This document shows positions 22,101 through 34,100 of a DNA stretch of 64,000 nucleotides, one piece after another. Within the stretch, counting starts at the first letter, position 1. Every line of letters starts with the position of its first letter. The position numbers were made by a program, and so were the translations under genes. The stretch comes from Aspidapion aeneum (Eukaryota > Arthropoda > Insecta > Coleoptera > Brentidae), in NCBI GenBank assembly GCA_963576565.1, contig OY755047.1:19971171-20035170 (forward strand), written 5' to 3'. The notes under the pieces were generated by a model. It did no database searches. It saw only the letters and a program-made list of their open reading frames with translations, and was not told the DNA's origin.

Positions 22101-25100
22101 CATGGATATCGTGCAGCTTTTGCCTTAAACGTTCGACATAGTCATTAACCTCTAAGTGTGCTTCTTCAGGTGAACCAAACATATCACATGGTAAACGCAG
22201 TTCTCTACCAAACAGGATACTAGATGGAGTAGCTCCTATCGTATTGTGAATGGCAGTTCTATAGGCCATCAAAAACAATGGAATATATTGGTCCCAATCT
22301 GTTTGGTGCTCATCAACAACTTTGCAAAGATGTTCCTCTATTGTTTTATTAAATCTTTCAACCATGCCATCTGACTGCGGATGCAAAGCAGTAGTCCGTG
22401 TTTTATGTATTCCTAAAAGGTCACAGAGATTCTGGAAGAGCTTTGATTCAAAGTTTCTTCCTTGATCTGAATGTAGTTCCAAAGGAATGCCAAATCGGCT
22501 GAAAACATCATTTACCAGAACTTCTGCAACTGTAGCGGCCTCTTGGTTAGGAAAAGCAAAAACTTCTGGCCATTTGCTAAAATAATCCATGACAACAAGG
22601 ATGTATTTGTTGCCCTTTTTAGTTTCTGGAAATGGTCCGGCCACGTCAATAGCAATGCGTTCAAATGGCAGGCCTAAGTTATATTGTTTCATTTGACCTC
22701 TGGACCTTGTATTGGGACCTTGGCTGGCTGCGCAAGTCGAACATCGGCGGCACCAGTTTTTCACATCTTGAAAGTAATTGACCCAATAAAATCGGTTTCG
22801 AATTTTGTCCATGGTTTTATTTATGCCTAGGTGCGCGCCTGATTTTCCACCATGGCATTCGGCCATTATATTGTCTACCATGCTCCTAGGAACCACTACT
22901 TGATTAATCACAGTAAGGCCATCGGCACTTTCCCAGGCACGTTTAAGGATGTTTTCTTCTACTATCAGTGAATCCCATTGTGCCCACAGTGATTTGAATA
23001 TCACCCCTTGGTTTGCGATATCTTGCCATAATGTTCGTGGCTTGTTCTCTTCTTTCAATCGCAAGATAGGTCCTACATCTTTGTCATTAAGTTGTGTGGT
23101 TCTAATCGAAGCCGACATCCATTCTTCATCTGGTTCTAACTTTATCTGGCGCACGTAGGTAATTCCTTCTTTCTGGTCAATTTTCCTGCAATGTTTACAA
23201 TCCTCGGGGCAAGGTCTTCTGGACAATGCATCTGCATTATTATGCACCCTTCCTGCTCGGTGCTTAATTTGATAATGGTATTGTTGTAGCTTTTCTATCC
23301 ATCTCGCGACTTGCCCCTCAGGTTGTTTCATTTTCATGAGCCACTGTAACGCAGCATGATCCGTTCTAATCAGAAACTCTTGTCCGTAGAGATATTTGTG
23401 AAAGTGATCTACGGATTTAACTATGGCTAGGAGCTCCTTTCTAGTAACACAATAATTTCTCTCGGGTTTGGATAGCTTTTTGCTGAAAAATTCGATGACC
23501 CGTTCTTCTCCATCTTGTACTTGGGAGAGTACTGCTCCTATGCCATCGTTGCTCGCATCAGTATCTAATATGAATTTTCCTTTTGGAATGGGATATGCAA
23601 GAATCGGACTAGAACATAATGCTGCTTTTAGTCTTCTAAATGCCTGGTCACATTCGGTATTCCATTTGTAAGAAGCTTTATCTTCTGTAAGTCTATGTAA
23701 CGGAGACGCTATTTTGGCGAATCCTTCTACAAATCGTCTGTAGTATGTACACAGACCCAAAAAGCTTCTCAATTCATGTTTGTCACGAGGTTGAGGCCAT
23801 TTTTTATTGCTTGTAGCTTCTTTTCGTCGGTATGGATGCCTTCTCGGGAAACGACGTGACCCAGGAACTCAACTTTTTCTTGGAACAGAAAACATTTCTT
23901 TGAGTTTAATTTAAGATTTGCGTTCCTGATTCTTGAGAATACTTCTCGTAAATTATCTAGATGTTCTTGAAATGATTTCCCCATTACTATGACATCATCC
24001 AAATAGACCAGGCAGGTTTTCCAAGTAAGGCCTCGTAGAACGACTTCCATTAGTCTTTCAAATGTAGCTGGGGCATTGCACAGGCCAAATGGCATCACAT
24101 TAAACTGATAAAGTCCACTTCCAGCAGAGAATGCAGTCTTCTCTTTATCTCTTTCAAAGATTCCTACTTGCCAATACCCACTTTTCAGGTCAAGAGTAGA
24201 AAACCAATATGATCCTGCCAACGTTGTTAATGTGTCGTCTATTCTTGGCAGTGGGTAACTATCTTTCTTGGTCACATCGTTAAGTTTCCTGTAGTCGACA
24301 CAAAATCTAGTACTTCCATCCTTTTTAGTGACCAACACCACAGGAGATGACCAAGGACTTGATGACTCTTCAATAACACCGTCGCTGAGCATTTTATTAA
24401 TGAGATTGTGAACTTCTTCTTGCTTGGCCATTGGTAGTCTTCTTGGGGGTTGTCTTATCGGTTGGGCATCGCCAGTGTTGATAGCATGTTGAATAAGGTT
24501 TGTGCGTCCCGAACTACTCCTAGTTTCGAAGATATTACTTTGTTCTTCTATAAACTCTCTCGCTTTACTATATTCTTCTGGAGTGAGATGTTGCCAAGTT
24601 GACTCAAATTGCTGAAGTACCTCCATTGGTAACTTGCTTGTATCCTCGGAAGTTGGCTCTTCACATCTTGTTACTTTCTGTACTGGTTCAAATAATGCTA
24701 CCACCTCCCCCTTATTAATTTTGACACTATTTGGGAAAATATTGGCGACTCTAATCGGGATGTCTTTATCGGTTTTAACTAGTGATTTTGCAACGAGGTA
24801 GGTGTTGGGTGTGTTTTGTTGGCTTATGAGTCCGACGCAGCTTGATGTTTTACTTTCTAGCCTCCCAAAAATTATGGTCTCACTGTTACCGACTAGTCTT
24901 GTTGTGCATACTGCCACCACCTTTATTGGTTCTTTATTGATGTGACTATTTGACAAAATGAACTCTTCGTTCCCAAATCTTAGGGTATTAAGTTTATTAT
25001 CAAACGCAAATCCATGTTTACTTATCAGGTCCATTCCCAAAATAAATTCGTCTTCTATGTCTGCAACTAATACCGAGTGACGAATCTTCAACCTCCCCAG

Positions 25101-28100
25101 CTGTAGGTCTATGTCTGTCTGCCCCAACACGTCGGCGGATTCTCCAGTCACAGTCTTAAGTGTTATTTTCTTTTCTGTTGGTCGAATTTTATATCTCGTT
25201 GCAATTTTGAACTTAAGCAATGATATGGCAGCACCAGTGTCTACTGTTATATTAACTTTTCTTCCATTAATAAGTCCGTCGATGTTAAGACTGTCAGCAG
25301 TATGTTTTAAGCTCTTGATAGAGTAAATTTTGGGGGCTAAATTTCCATTAGCCAACACCCCCCTCTGCGTTGACTAGTTTTAGTTTTTTCTGATCTCTTC
25401 TTCGGTACTCTGTCCCACTAGATGGTGAGCGAGACCTCATTTGGACACGACAATCGCGTTGAATATGCCCTGTACGTCCGCATCTAAAACACTTTACATT
25501 TGGATGGGATCGTCTACTTTCATTCAAAGAATCAATCTTCTCTATCAGTGATTGAAACAGTTGGTTTAGCGTTTTTAAGTTGACCTCATCTCCAGTGCTC
25601 ATTTCTTCTCCCTCCTGAATTGAAACACCTCTTACTTTTGGCCTGGACATATTATTTGATGATTCAATTTCAAGGGCTCGAATCAACACTTCACTGCTGT
25701 TATGGAAGCGTTCTCGACGAAGTAACTTTGCTAAGTCCGTGTCTCGTAATCCGTTAATAAAGCGATCTACCGTGAAGGGATCTCTGTAATTTTCTGGCAT
25801 TTCTGGGTAAGCTAAATACATCAGCCTCCTGATATCTGCTTCATACTCTTGCAATGATTCTCCTGGCCTTTGTTGACGAATATTTAATTCTGACCAATGT
25901 AAATTTCGCAAGTGTTCGTCTCCATACCTTCTTTCTAACGCTGCCACTAGAGCGTTATAATTCTGTTTTTGCTCGACTGGAATGGACCGTAAAAGTCCCA
26001 GAGCAGGTTCTCGTAGAGCTACTAACAATGCTCTAGCTTTTTCCTCATCATCCCAACCATTTGCAGCAGCGGCAGCTTCAAACTGTTGTTTATAAGTAGA
26101 CCAGGAAGACGTACCATCGAAATTTGGAGGCTTAATGTTTTGGTTGGAATTCACAACACATCCCTGAGTTTTCATTTTGTTGTGTTCTTTTTGGAGCTGT
26201 ATAAGCTGTTTTGACACATCCTGGAGCTTTTCTTCCACTGTTTGAAAAACTTCTTCTCTTACATTCTGTAGCTTGGTCGCCACTTTTTCTTCAACATTCT
26301 GCAATTTGTTTTGTACCGTTTCTTCTACATTCTGCAATTGGTTTTGTACCTTTTCTTCTACATTATGCATTCTTTGAGTTATTTCTTCCTTAACATCTTC
26401 AGTTGCTGCTTTGAACTCTTCTCTCAGCTGTTCGGAGTTGCTCTTTATCTGATCGAAGTTTTCTTGCATGCCATCTAATGTGTGTCTCATATCGTTCTGG
26501 TTTTGTTCAATAGTGTGTTTCATGTCGTCCATGGTGTGTTTCATATCGCCCTGGTTTTGTTCAATGGTCTGTTTCATGTCGTTCTGGTTTTGAGCCATTT
26601 GAGCTGCTAGAGCCTGCATCATTTTAGTTAAATCTTCCATCTTGGCCGATCTTTGTCTAGTAAGCATCAACTTCGTGATAAATCACTTAAAACGTGTATT
26701 TTAGGGCTACAAAGTGAATGTCGAAGTCGGTTTTTCAATATCTCGTCCAATTCTTAAATAGAACCTAATGGAATGTTCTGGAATATACTGGTAAATGCTA
26801 CTCTTTCTGCTACTAGGCAAATGTAGAAGTCACTTTTTGATTATCTCTTTTGGTTCTCGAATAGACCGTCGTCGAATGTTATGGAATATTCTAGAAATAA
26901 TTTCTAATTCTTACTTTTAAAATAACTAAGCTACTGTCGAAGTCGGTATTTGTATATCTTTTCTAGTTTTTGAATAGAACGTCGTAGAATGTTATGGAAT
27001 CTTCTAGAAATTCTTTCTAATTCTTTCTTTTGAAATAACTAAACTAATGTCGAAATCGGTATTTGTATATCTCTTCTAGTTTTTGAATAGAACGTCGTAG
27101 AATGTTATGGAATCTTCTAGAAATTCTTTTTAGATCTTACTTTTGAAATTACTAAGCTAATGTCGAAGTCTCTTTTTGGATATTTCTTCTGGTTTTCGAA
27201 TAGAGCGTCGTAGAAAGTGATGGAATGTTCTAGAAATTCTTTCTGATTCTTACTTTTAAAATTACTAATCTAATGTCGAAGTCGGTATTTGTATATCTCT
27301 TCTAGTTTTTGAATAGAACGTCGTAGAATGTTATAGAATATTCTAGAAAATCTCTCTAATTATCAATTTTTGGATTGTAAAGTTAATGTCCAAGTCGGTT
27401 CTTAAATATCTCTTTTAGTTTTTGAATAAAACAATATCGAACTTCTTCGAATATTCTAGAAAAATCACTTACTGTTTCTCTGTCCAATTGTCCTATCCGG
27501 TGATACTGTATAAGGATAGTCTTTGCACTATTTATTTCTTTTAATCTCACTTCTGACACCAATTGTTACGGGTTCACAACGACAAATTAAAACTCGCAAA
27601 TGTTGAAAACGATACGTCAATTTATTTCGACAAATTATGTACAAAAACACGCACTTAAACTTAGTAATAACTTGCTAATAATTCACTACTATAATCGGTC
27701 TATTAACTTCGTGTTAATCTCGCGACCACTACGCACATCTGTGACTGACTCCTGGTGCGCGACCCCGGCCCTATATATAGGATCGTCCATCTCTCTCGAA
27801 CTTTCCGGCAGCCTTCGACGTCCGGAAAGTTCCCGCACTACCGCGACCGCAAGCCACAGACAACGCAACTAAAACCTAGACTAAGAATACAACCTTAAGA
27901 TAAATCGACCTAATACTACACTAAACCTAAATACATTCCAATTATAGCTTAGCTTTATTCGGCCGAGACGCCTAACTTCTTTCCCTGCGAAACTTTTTGA
28001 ATGCGATTCCTAAAGCTACATTTCTAATCGTGTTTGCGGGCTGACACGAACTCCAGCACGGGAGTCGTCACGGACTAGGCCATTTCTAATCGTGTAGCGA

Positions 28101-31100
28101 GCCAGCGTGCGTGCTGTGGTTAGCGCATGCCTAATTGATGTGTTTATATTTATAGGTTATGTTGTTTTAAACAAAATAAATATTTTTCAAACTTTTTAAG
28201 ATATTTTTCTTATTCAAAATGGAAAACTCACAATCGACAAATAAAAAAAAGTGTTGAATTCTTCCTACAATGTGTCTGCAAATATAAACCTTTGTATGAT
28301 AAAAGTGACAAGGGATATAAGTCGGTATTGCAGGTAGTGCACCTTTAATATATGTTCATCTTTCTTTTACTCGTACTAATATAGGAGACAGATATAGCCA
28401 AAAACATCTCGATTGAGATTATTCCCGATTTCGATCATTTAGGTGATGAAACTGCGCATGTCTGGTACGCCGCACGGACGCCAGCACAGGCCGCAGAGAA
28501 CAGAAAAAAAGAAACAGGTATTAACTCTCAAACTATTTCAATTTCAATTTCAGTATTCGTTCGATCGCAGTTCGGTACGTTTTTATTGCACCGTACCTGC
28601 GTAATAGTGCTAACGAGGTCAAGTCGAGGTTTGTTTTGTTTATAATAAACCGCGCGAGCGAAAAATCTGTGTAAATATCTATAAACAATGTTTATTATAA
28701 ATAATATATCATGTTTAAAAGCAAAAAAAGTGTACCATCACATGTGAAGCGTGTTTTAAAAATTATCGAAAAGCCCAAACAAAATCAAGAAAAAATGGAT
28801 AATGCCGAATTATTTCAGGATAGTCATGCTACAACACAAAATGAAGAAGTTTTATATAGCGAATGGAAAAAATCCCAAAACGAAAAAAATTCACTTAGTG
28901 TACAAGTGGATTATCTCCGAAGTCAACTGGAAAGTATGCAAAAAAAATTGCAGATTTAGAGACAAAAGTCACTAAAAAAGAAGAGTCTGACATGGACTAC
29001 ATTACTGATGAGGACGATCTAGCAAGAGAAACTGAGTGGATCAGACAAAAAGAAAAAGGTTGGAAAAAACGTCGAATGGATACTTCACTCTCACCACCAC
29101 AAAAAAGCTCGGGCACTGGAGAGCCCTCCAATAAAACACAAAATGAAGAACCCCCTACTAAGGTTAAAAAAGCTCCATTACCTCCACCGATTATGGTAAA
29201 TGGCGTAAATAATTTTAATGATATTTATGAAAAGTTAAATATCATACAAGGAGTTAAAATAAAAGTTTTAAATAACGGAAATATTAAAATAAATGTACAA
29301 GACGCAGACAGCTATCGGCTGGTTACTAAAATGCCTAATGAAATAAATTATCAATGGCACTCATACGAAAACAAACAAATAAGGCCAATTAGAGTAATAG
29401 CGAATAGGCTACACTTCTCATGGGACCCACAAAAAATTGTAGCTGATCTACAAAAAAAAATGTTTTAAGGCACTGGAAGCCAGCAACAAACTGAAATGGA
29501 GAACAAGACAACCTCTTAACATGTTTATGTTTATTAGTAGGTGGTAGACGCTTTTACTCATTGGGCGTCGACCGGTGAGATACCACCATGCCAGAACTGA
29601 GTAGCGCCAAGTGGTATCACCACGTTCCGCTACTGCGCTGGCAGTCCGGTTCCAACAATGAGTAACAGATAGCATTATGGCGCCTCCAGGATAAAAATAT
29701 TCCGGAGGTAAAATACCCTACCACTCGGATCTCCGGGCGTCGGGTGATCCTGGGGGTCCTTCATGCAAAGATATTAAAAGAAGACCAAAAACTCAACTCA
29801 GAATTGATTTTAGCAATATAAGAGGATTGAGTACCAACATGAATTCAGTTCACCAACATCTTGAAGAACAAATACCTGACATGCTTGTTCTCACTGAAAC
29901 TAAAATCAGTTCTGCAACACCTATTGTGAGCTATCTTTATCCCGGCTATGACCTATACCACCGATTTCGACATAATTTTGGGATCTGTGTATACGTTAAA
30001 AATGATCTTTCATGTCATCGAGAGGAGAAGTAAGAACCAGCGAACCTCGATATCATATGGCTAAAATTCACCTCAAAGTCATCGACCAAGTTCATCTGCT
30101 GCCTCTACCGACCGCCAAGTAACACCGAGTGCCAAAACTTTTTCGCGACATTATCCGAAAACTGTGATAGTATACAGTCTAACTATCCACATGCGAAAAT
30201 TGTTTTTTTAGGCGATTTCAACGTCCACAATATACCCTGGCTAAAACACCACAACAAAACAGATAATGAAGGCAGGGAAGCAAAACTTTTGCCATAAGTT
30301 GTGGTCTAACGCAGCTTGTCGATAAACCTACCCGTATCTCAGAAAGGGGTGAATTTGCAGCGCTTTTAGACTTGTTCCTAACTACAAATCCTGACTCGTA
30401 CACAATTCAAGTAAATCCCCCACTTGGTTCATCCGATCATAAACTTATAATAACAAAGTGCGAAATGCTCATACTACCAAGCCAACAATCACTTCCTCGT
30501 AAAATGTGGCACTATAAATCGGCAAAATGGAATGACCTTAAACAGTTTTACCTGGATTTTCCATGGCAAGAGGTTTGCTTTAAAACAGCTGATCCCACTA
30601 TTTGCTGTAATGAAATAACAAAAGTAATCTTATCTGGAATGGATGCATATATCCCACATACAATAAAACGCAGAGCAAATGCAAAACCTTGGTTCAACAG
30701 CCAGTGTCAAACGGCTGTACAGAAAAAACACAGAGCATATAATCTTTGGAAACGACAACAAATCGCTCAAAACCACACAGAATTTATAGAAGCCAGAAAT
30801 AGTTGCAAAATTACTATCGACGCCGCCAAAGAAACATACAATCAAAGAATAAAAAACAGGTTGCTGAATTGTCCAAGTAGTTCTAGGTCCTTTTGGTCTC
30901 TTGCAAAAGCTGTTGGATCAAACTTCACCAAGTCATCCATACCACCACTTACAGATAAAAATACTCATTTAGCCACAACATCAGAGGAAAAAGCCAATAT
31001 GCTGGCCAAAATCTTTTTCCACAACTCAAACCTAACAGTGCCAAATGGAAAAAATCCACCGTTCATTGAAAGAGTTTCCCACAGTATGCCAGAGGTACCC

Positions 31101-34100
31101 TTTTGTCACAGAGAAATACGAAAATTCCTTAAAAAGTTGGATACAAACAAGGCAATGGGTCCAGATGGCATTCCCGCGATAGTACTTAAAAATTGTGCTA
31201 ACGAACTCACCCCAACTTTCGCTAAATAATTCAATTTATCTTACAGGCAAGGAGTATATCCATCAGCATGGAATTCTACCGCAGTACAACCTATTCCAAA
31301 GAAAGGAAAAAAAACAGATCCGTTAAACTATAGACCAATTGCTCTACTTCCGGTGATATCAAAAGTAATGGAAAGAGTTGTGAACAATCACCTAACCAAG
31401 TACTTGGAAAAGTACAAAATTATCAACGACAAGCAATACGGATTTCGAAAATATAGGTCAACTGGCGATTTACTTACATACGTCACTCACTTATGGCAAA
31501 AAGCGATTGAGTTACGGGGCGAAACAAGAACAATTGCCTTAGATATATCTAAAGCATTCGATAAAGTCTGGCATGAAAATCTGCTCAACAAGCTCAAAGC
31601 AATGGGATTGTCGCCGAAACTTTGCACTTGGTTTGAAAGTTACCTTAAGGATAGATCCATTTATGTTGCACTGGATGGCCGGAACTCCAACTCTTACCAA
31701 ATAAATGCTGGTGTGCCACAGGGAGCAATCCTTTCGCCAACACTTTTTCTGATTTACATAAATGACCTCATAGATAAAACAGTAAATCCACTTTATTGCT
31801 TTGTAGATGATGGCAATGTAGTCTCCTCAGTCATACCACCCACTCAGTGTCTATCCGCACGTGAATTCCATCATCTTAGACTAACTCAAATATCGCAGAT
31901 AAATAACGACCTGGAGATAATAGAGGACTGGGGCAACAAAAACCTTGTACAGTTCAACGCGCAGAAAACCCAAGCAGCCCTGTTTTCAAAAAAGACCAGC
32001 ACCGGCGAGCCAAACATCATGCTATCTGGAAGTGCTGTTACATTGCAGAGCCAGTTGAACATCTTAGGAGTCACTGCAGAGACCAACATGTCTTGGCACA
32101 GTCACGTGGCAGATATAGCTAAAAGGGCGTCCCAAAAGCTTGGGGTGCTATTTCGTACAAGACATCTGTATACACCAAGTCAACTGCTGACACTCTACAA
32201 AGCCCAGATTCGACCAACTATGGAGTACTGCTCACATATATGGAGTGCGGCACCCAAACATACCTTAATGCTTTTGAACACCGTGCAAAAACGAGCTATC
32301 AAGCTGATCAATGACCCCGCACTTACCCGTAGCTTGGATTGTCTCGAACATCGAAGAACTGTGGGCGATCTATCTCTCTTCTACAGGTATTATCACGGAA
32401 AATGCTCTGAAGAGCTGGCACGTATGATCCCCACGGGAGTAGCACCTACTAGGCGAACACGTCAAACAGACGGTAACCATTAATTTACTGTCAAAATAGA
32501 GGCACCAAGAACCTCATTATATCAGAATTCATATCTCTGGAGAACAGCATCGCTGTGGAATAAACTCCCTGCGACAGTTTTCCCTGCAGGTTACAACCTA
32601 AACCGTTTCAAAACCAACACACATCAACATTTCCGCGCACTGGCCGCTTCTCGAGCGTGATAGGGATCTCCTTGCGAGTGCGCTTAACCGTAAAAAAAAA
32701 AAACAAAGCGGGGAGAACTGTTGAGTGAACCCTAAGTTTAAATCTGACTTTTCTAGTAAATTAAGTTAAAACAAAATTGCTAATTAGTCTTACTGACTAG
32801 ATTGTAATACAATAAACACAGTGTGTTTGACAAATAAAAAAAAACTATTTTAAAATTATAAATTACGAGATAAAAAAATTTCCATTAAAGAATTAACCGG
32901 TAATTTTTTTTTGTAGCCTAAAAAATGTGTTTGAATGTTAATGGCAATATTGTTCTACAAATCTTATGCTTGGTTTAGTCAGTCCGATGCATGAAGTATG
33001 TCTACGCCTGTGCACTCTGTTTTTGCAGGGGAAAAAATTGTTTTGCCTGTTAGTAATGACTTAAAAAATAGACCGGTGTACTGTGGACTATTTGCGTTAT
33101 ATGCCATTTCATATTTTTGCAACTTGCCATTTCTAAAGCCTTACATAGGTCATTTTTGTCAAATATCAAGGCAACTTCACTAAGTGCTTAAATCAATCTG
33201 CAACAAACAATAATATATTTCTTATTGCCATATTATGATGTTTTTTATTATCCCACGATAGTCAGAACGAAAGGGTAATTACAAACATTTCCATTCTGAA
33301 CTACTTCTTTATGAGAAGCAAAATTTAAAACAATACATAGAAAGTCTTACATTTGACACTAAACTTAAATATTAAAATTGAAAATAGAATGTTTCCTTCA
33401 AAGTAAGATTATCTGAAATGGTTTGCTTTTAATAATAAAGTGCTACTTTATTAATATTGTAGTAGAAGAATTTCAAAGGTTTTTGTCAGATATCTCAAAT
33501 AACAAAAGACCAAATGCAAGAGTAGCAAAAACATATTTCCTATTACCCGTGTTTCTTATTCCCCCATCTTCCCCTATGTCAAATAGATGGGTTCAGCTCA
33601 TTGAGTTGTATAAGGCCATTGAATAAGTCGATGGTTCCGCTCAACAATGGTGTTACCTGTGCAGCCAGCGCCACCAAATGGCACGGAATCTAATAGAAGC
33701 TCGCTAAAACACAATCGCGCACGTTCTACGTACTTCGCAAAACTTATCTTAACCGTCCGTGAGTTCGCGGCGTTCTACGGAAGCCGTTAACGACATGTGA
33801 CGTTCTAATGTCAACAGTGTCAAATTGCTTTAGTTGTCGGCCATTTTTGGCACGACCAAAAACAATCTATTTTACTGATTCATAGAGACGTGAGTAGAAC
33901 AAAATTATTTTAAAAAAGTAGTGGAGACTTACATAGGTTTTTTGCCACTACAAATCAGGGCATAATCCAAAACATAAGCTGGAATAACGTGAAATAAAAA
34001 TTTTGCAAGTTTATACCAGTATTCATTGGTAGTTTGGTGATAGAACGGGTCTGACAAGGTCTGCAAACCACCTACTCTGCGTATAACATTGTCCGAAATA

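Larger units (their letters stand above)
21380..27944 (-). mobile_element. Gypsy (Ty3) LTR retrotransposon, copy A, nearly intact
   Basis: LTRs at 21380-21792 (3' LTR) and 27566-27944 (5' LTR, missing about its last 35 bp). LTR ends are TGTTAC...GTAACA. A primer-binding site beginning TGGTGTCAGAAGTGAG lies just inside the 5' LTR (27562-27547). A purine tract (minus-strand AAGAGGAGGATAG) abuts the 3' LTR. Gag and pol lie between; no env-like frame was seen. The LTRs differ by about one substitution and one 4-bp indel by eye, so the insertion is young. It lies in FAR intron 6, in the same orientation as the gene. Confidence 0.95.
28550..32848 (+). mobile_element. Jockey-type LINE, nearly full length but mutated
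   Basis: The 5' end is near CAGTATTCGTTCGATCGCAG. ORF1, endonuclease and reverse transcriptase follow in order, and the element ends in ATAAAAAAAA after AATACAATAAACACAG. The RT carries the [40 protein letters not shown] and FVDDG motifs of the Jockey superfamily. It lies in FAR intron 6, antisense to the gene. Its 3' UTR matches the relic at 45655-46745. Confidence 0.88.

Noticed and set aside
21380..27944. Possible env gene making Gypsy A an errantivirus-like element
   Set aside because: Pol runs almost to the 3' LTR and no third ORF with a signal peptide or membrane segment exists.
33423..33626. 67-codon plus-strand frame
   Set aside because: No recognisable domain or splice context; within FAR intron 6.
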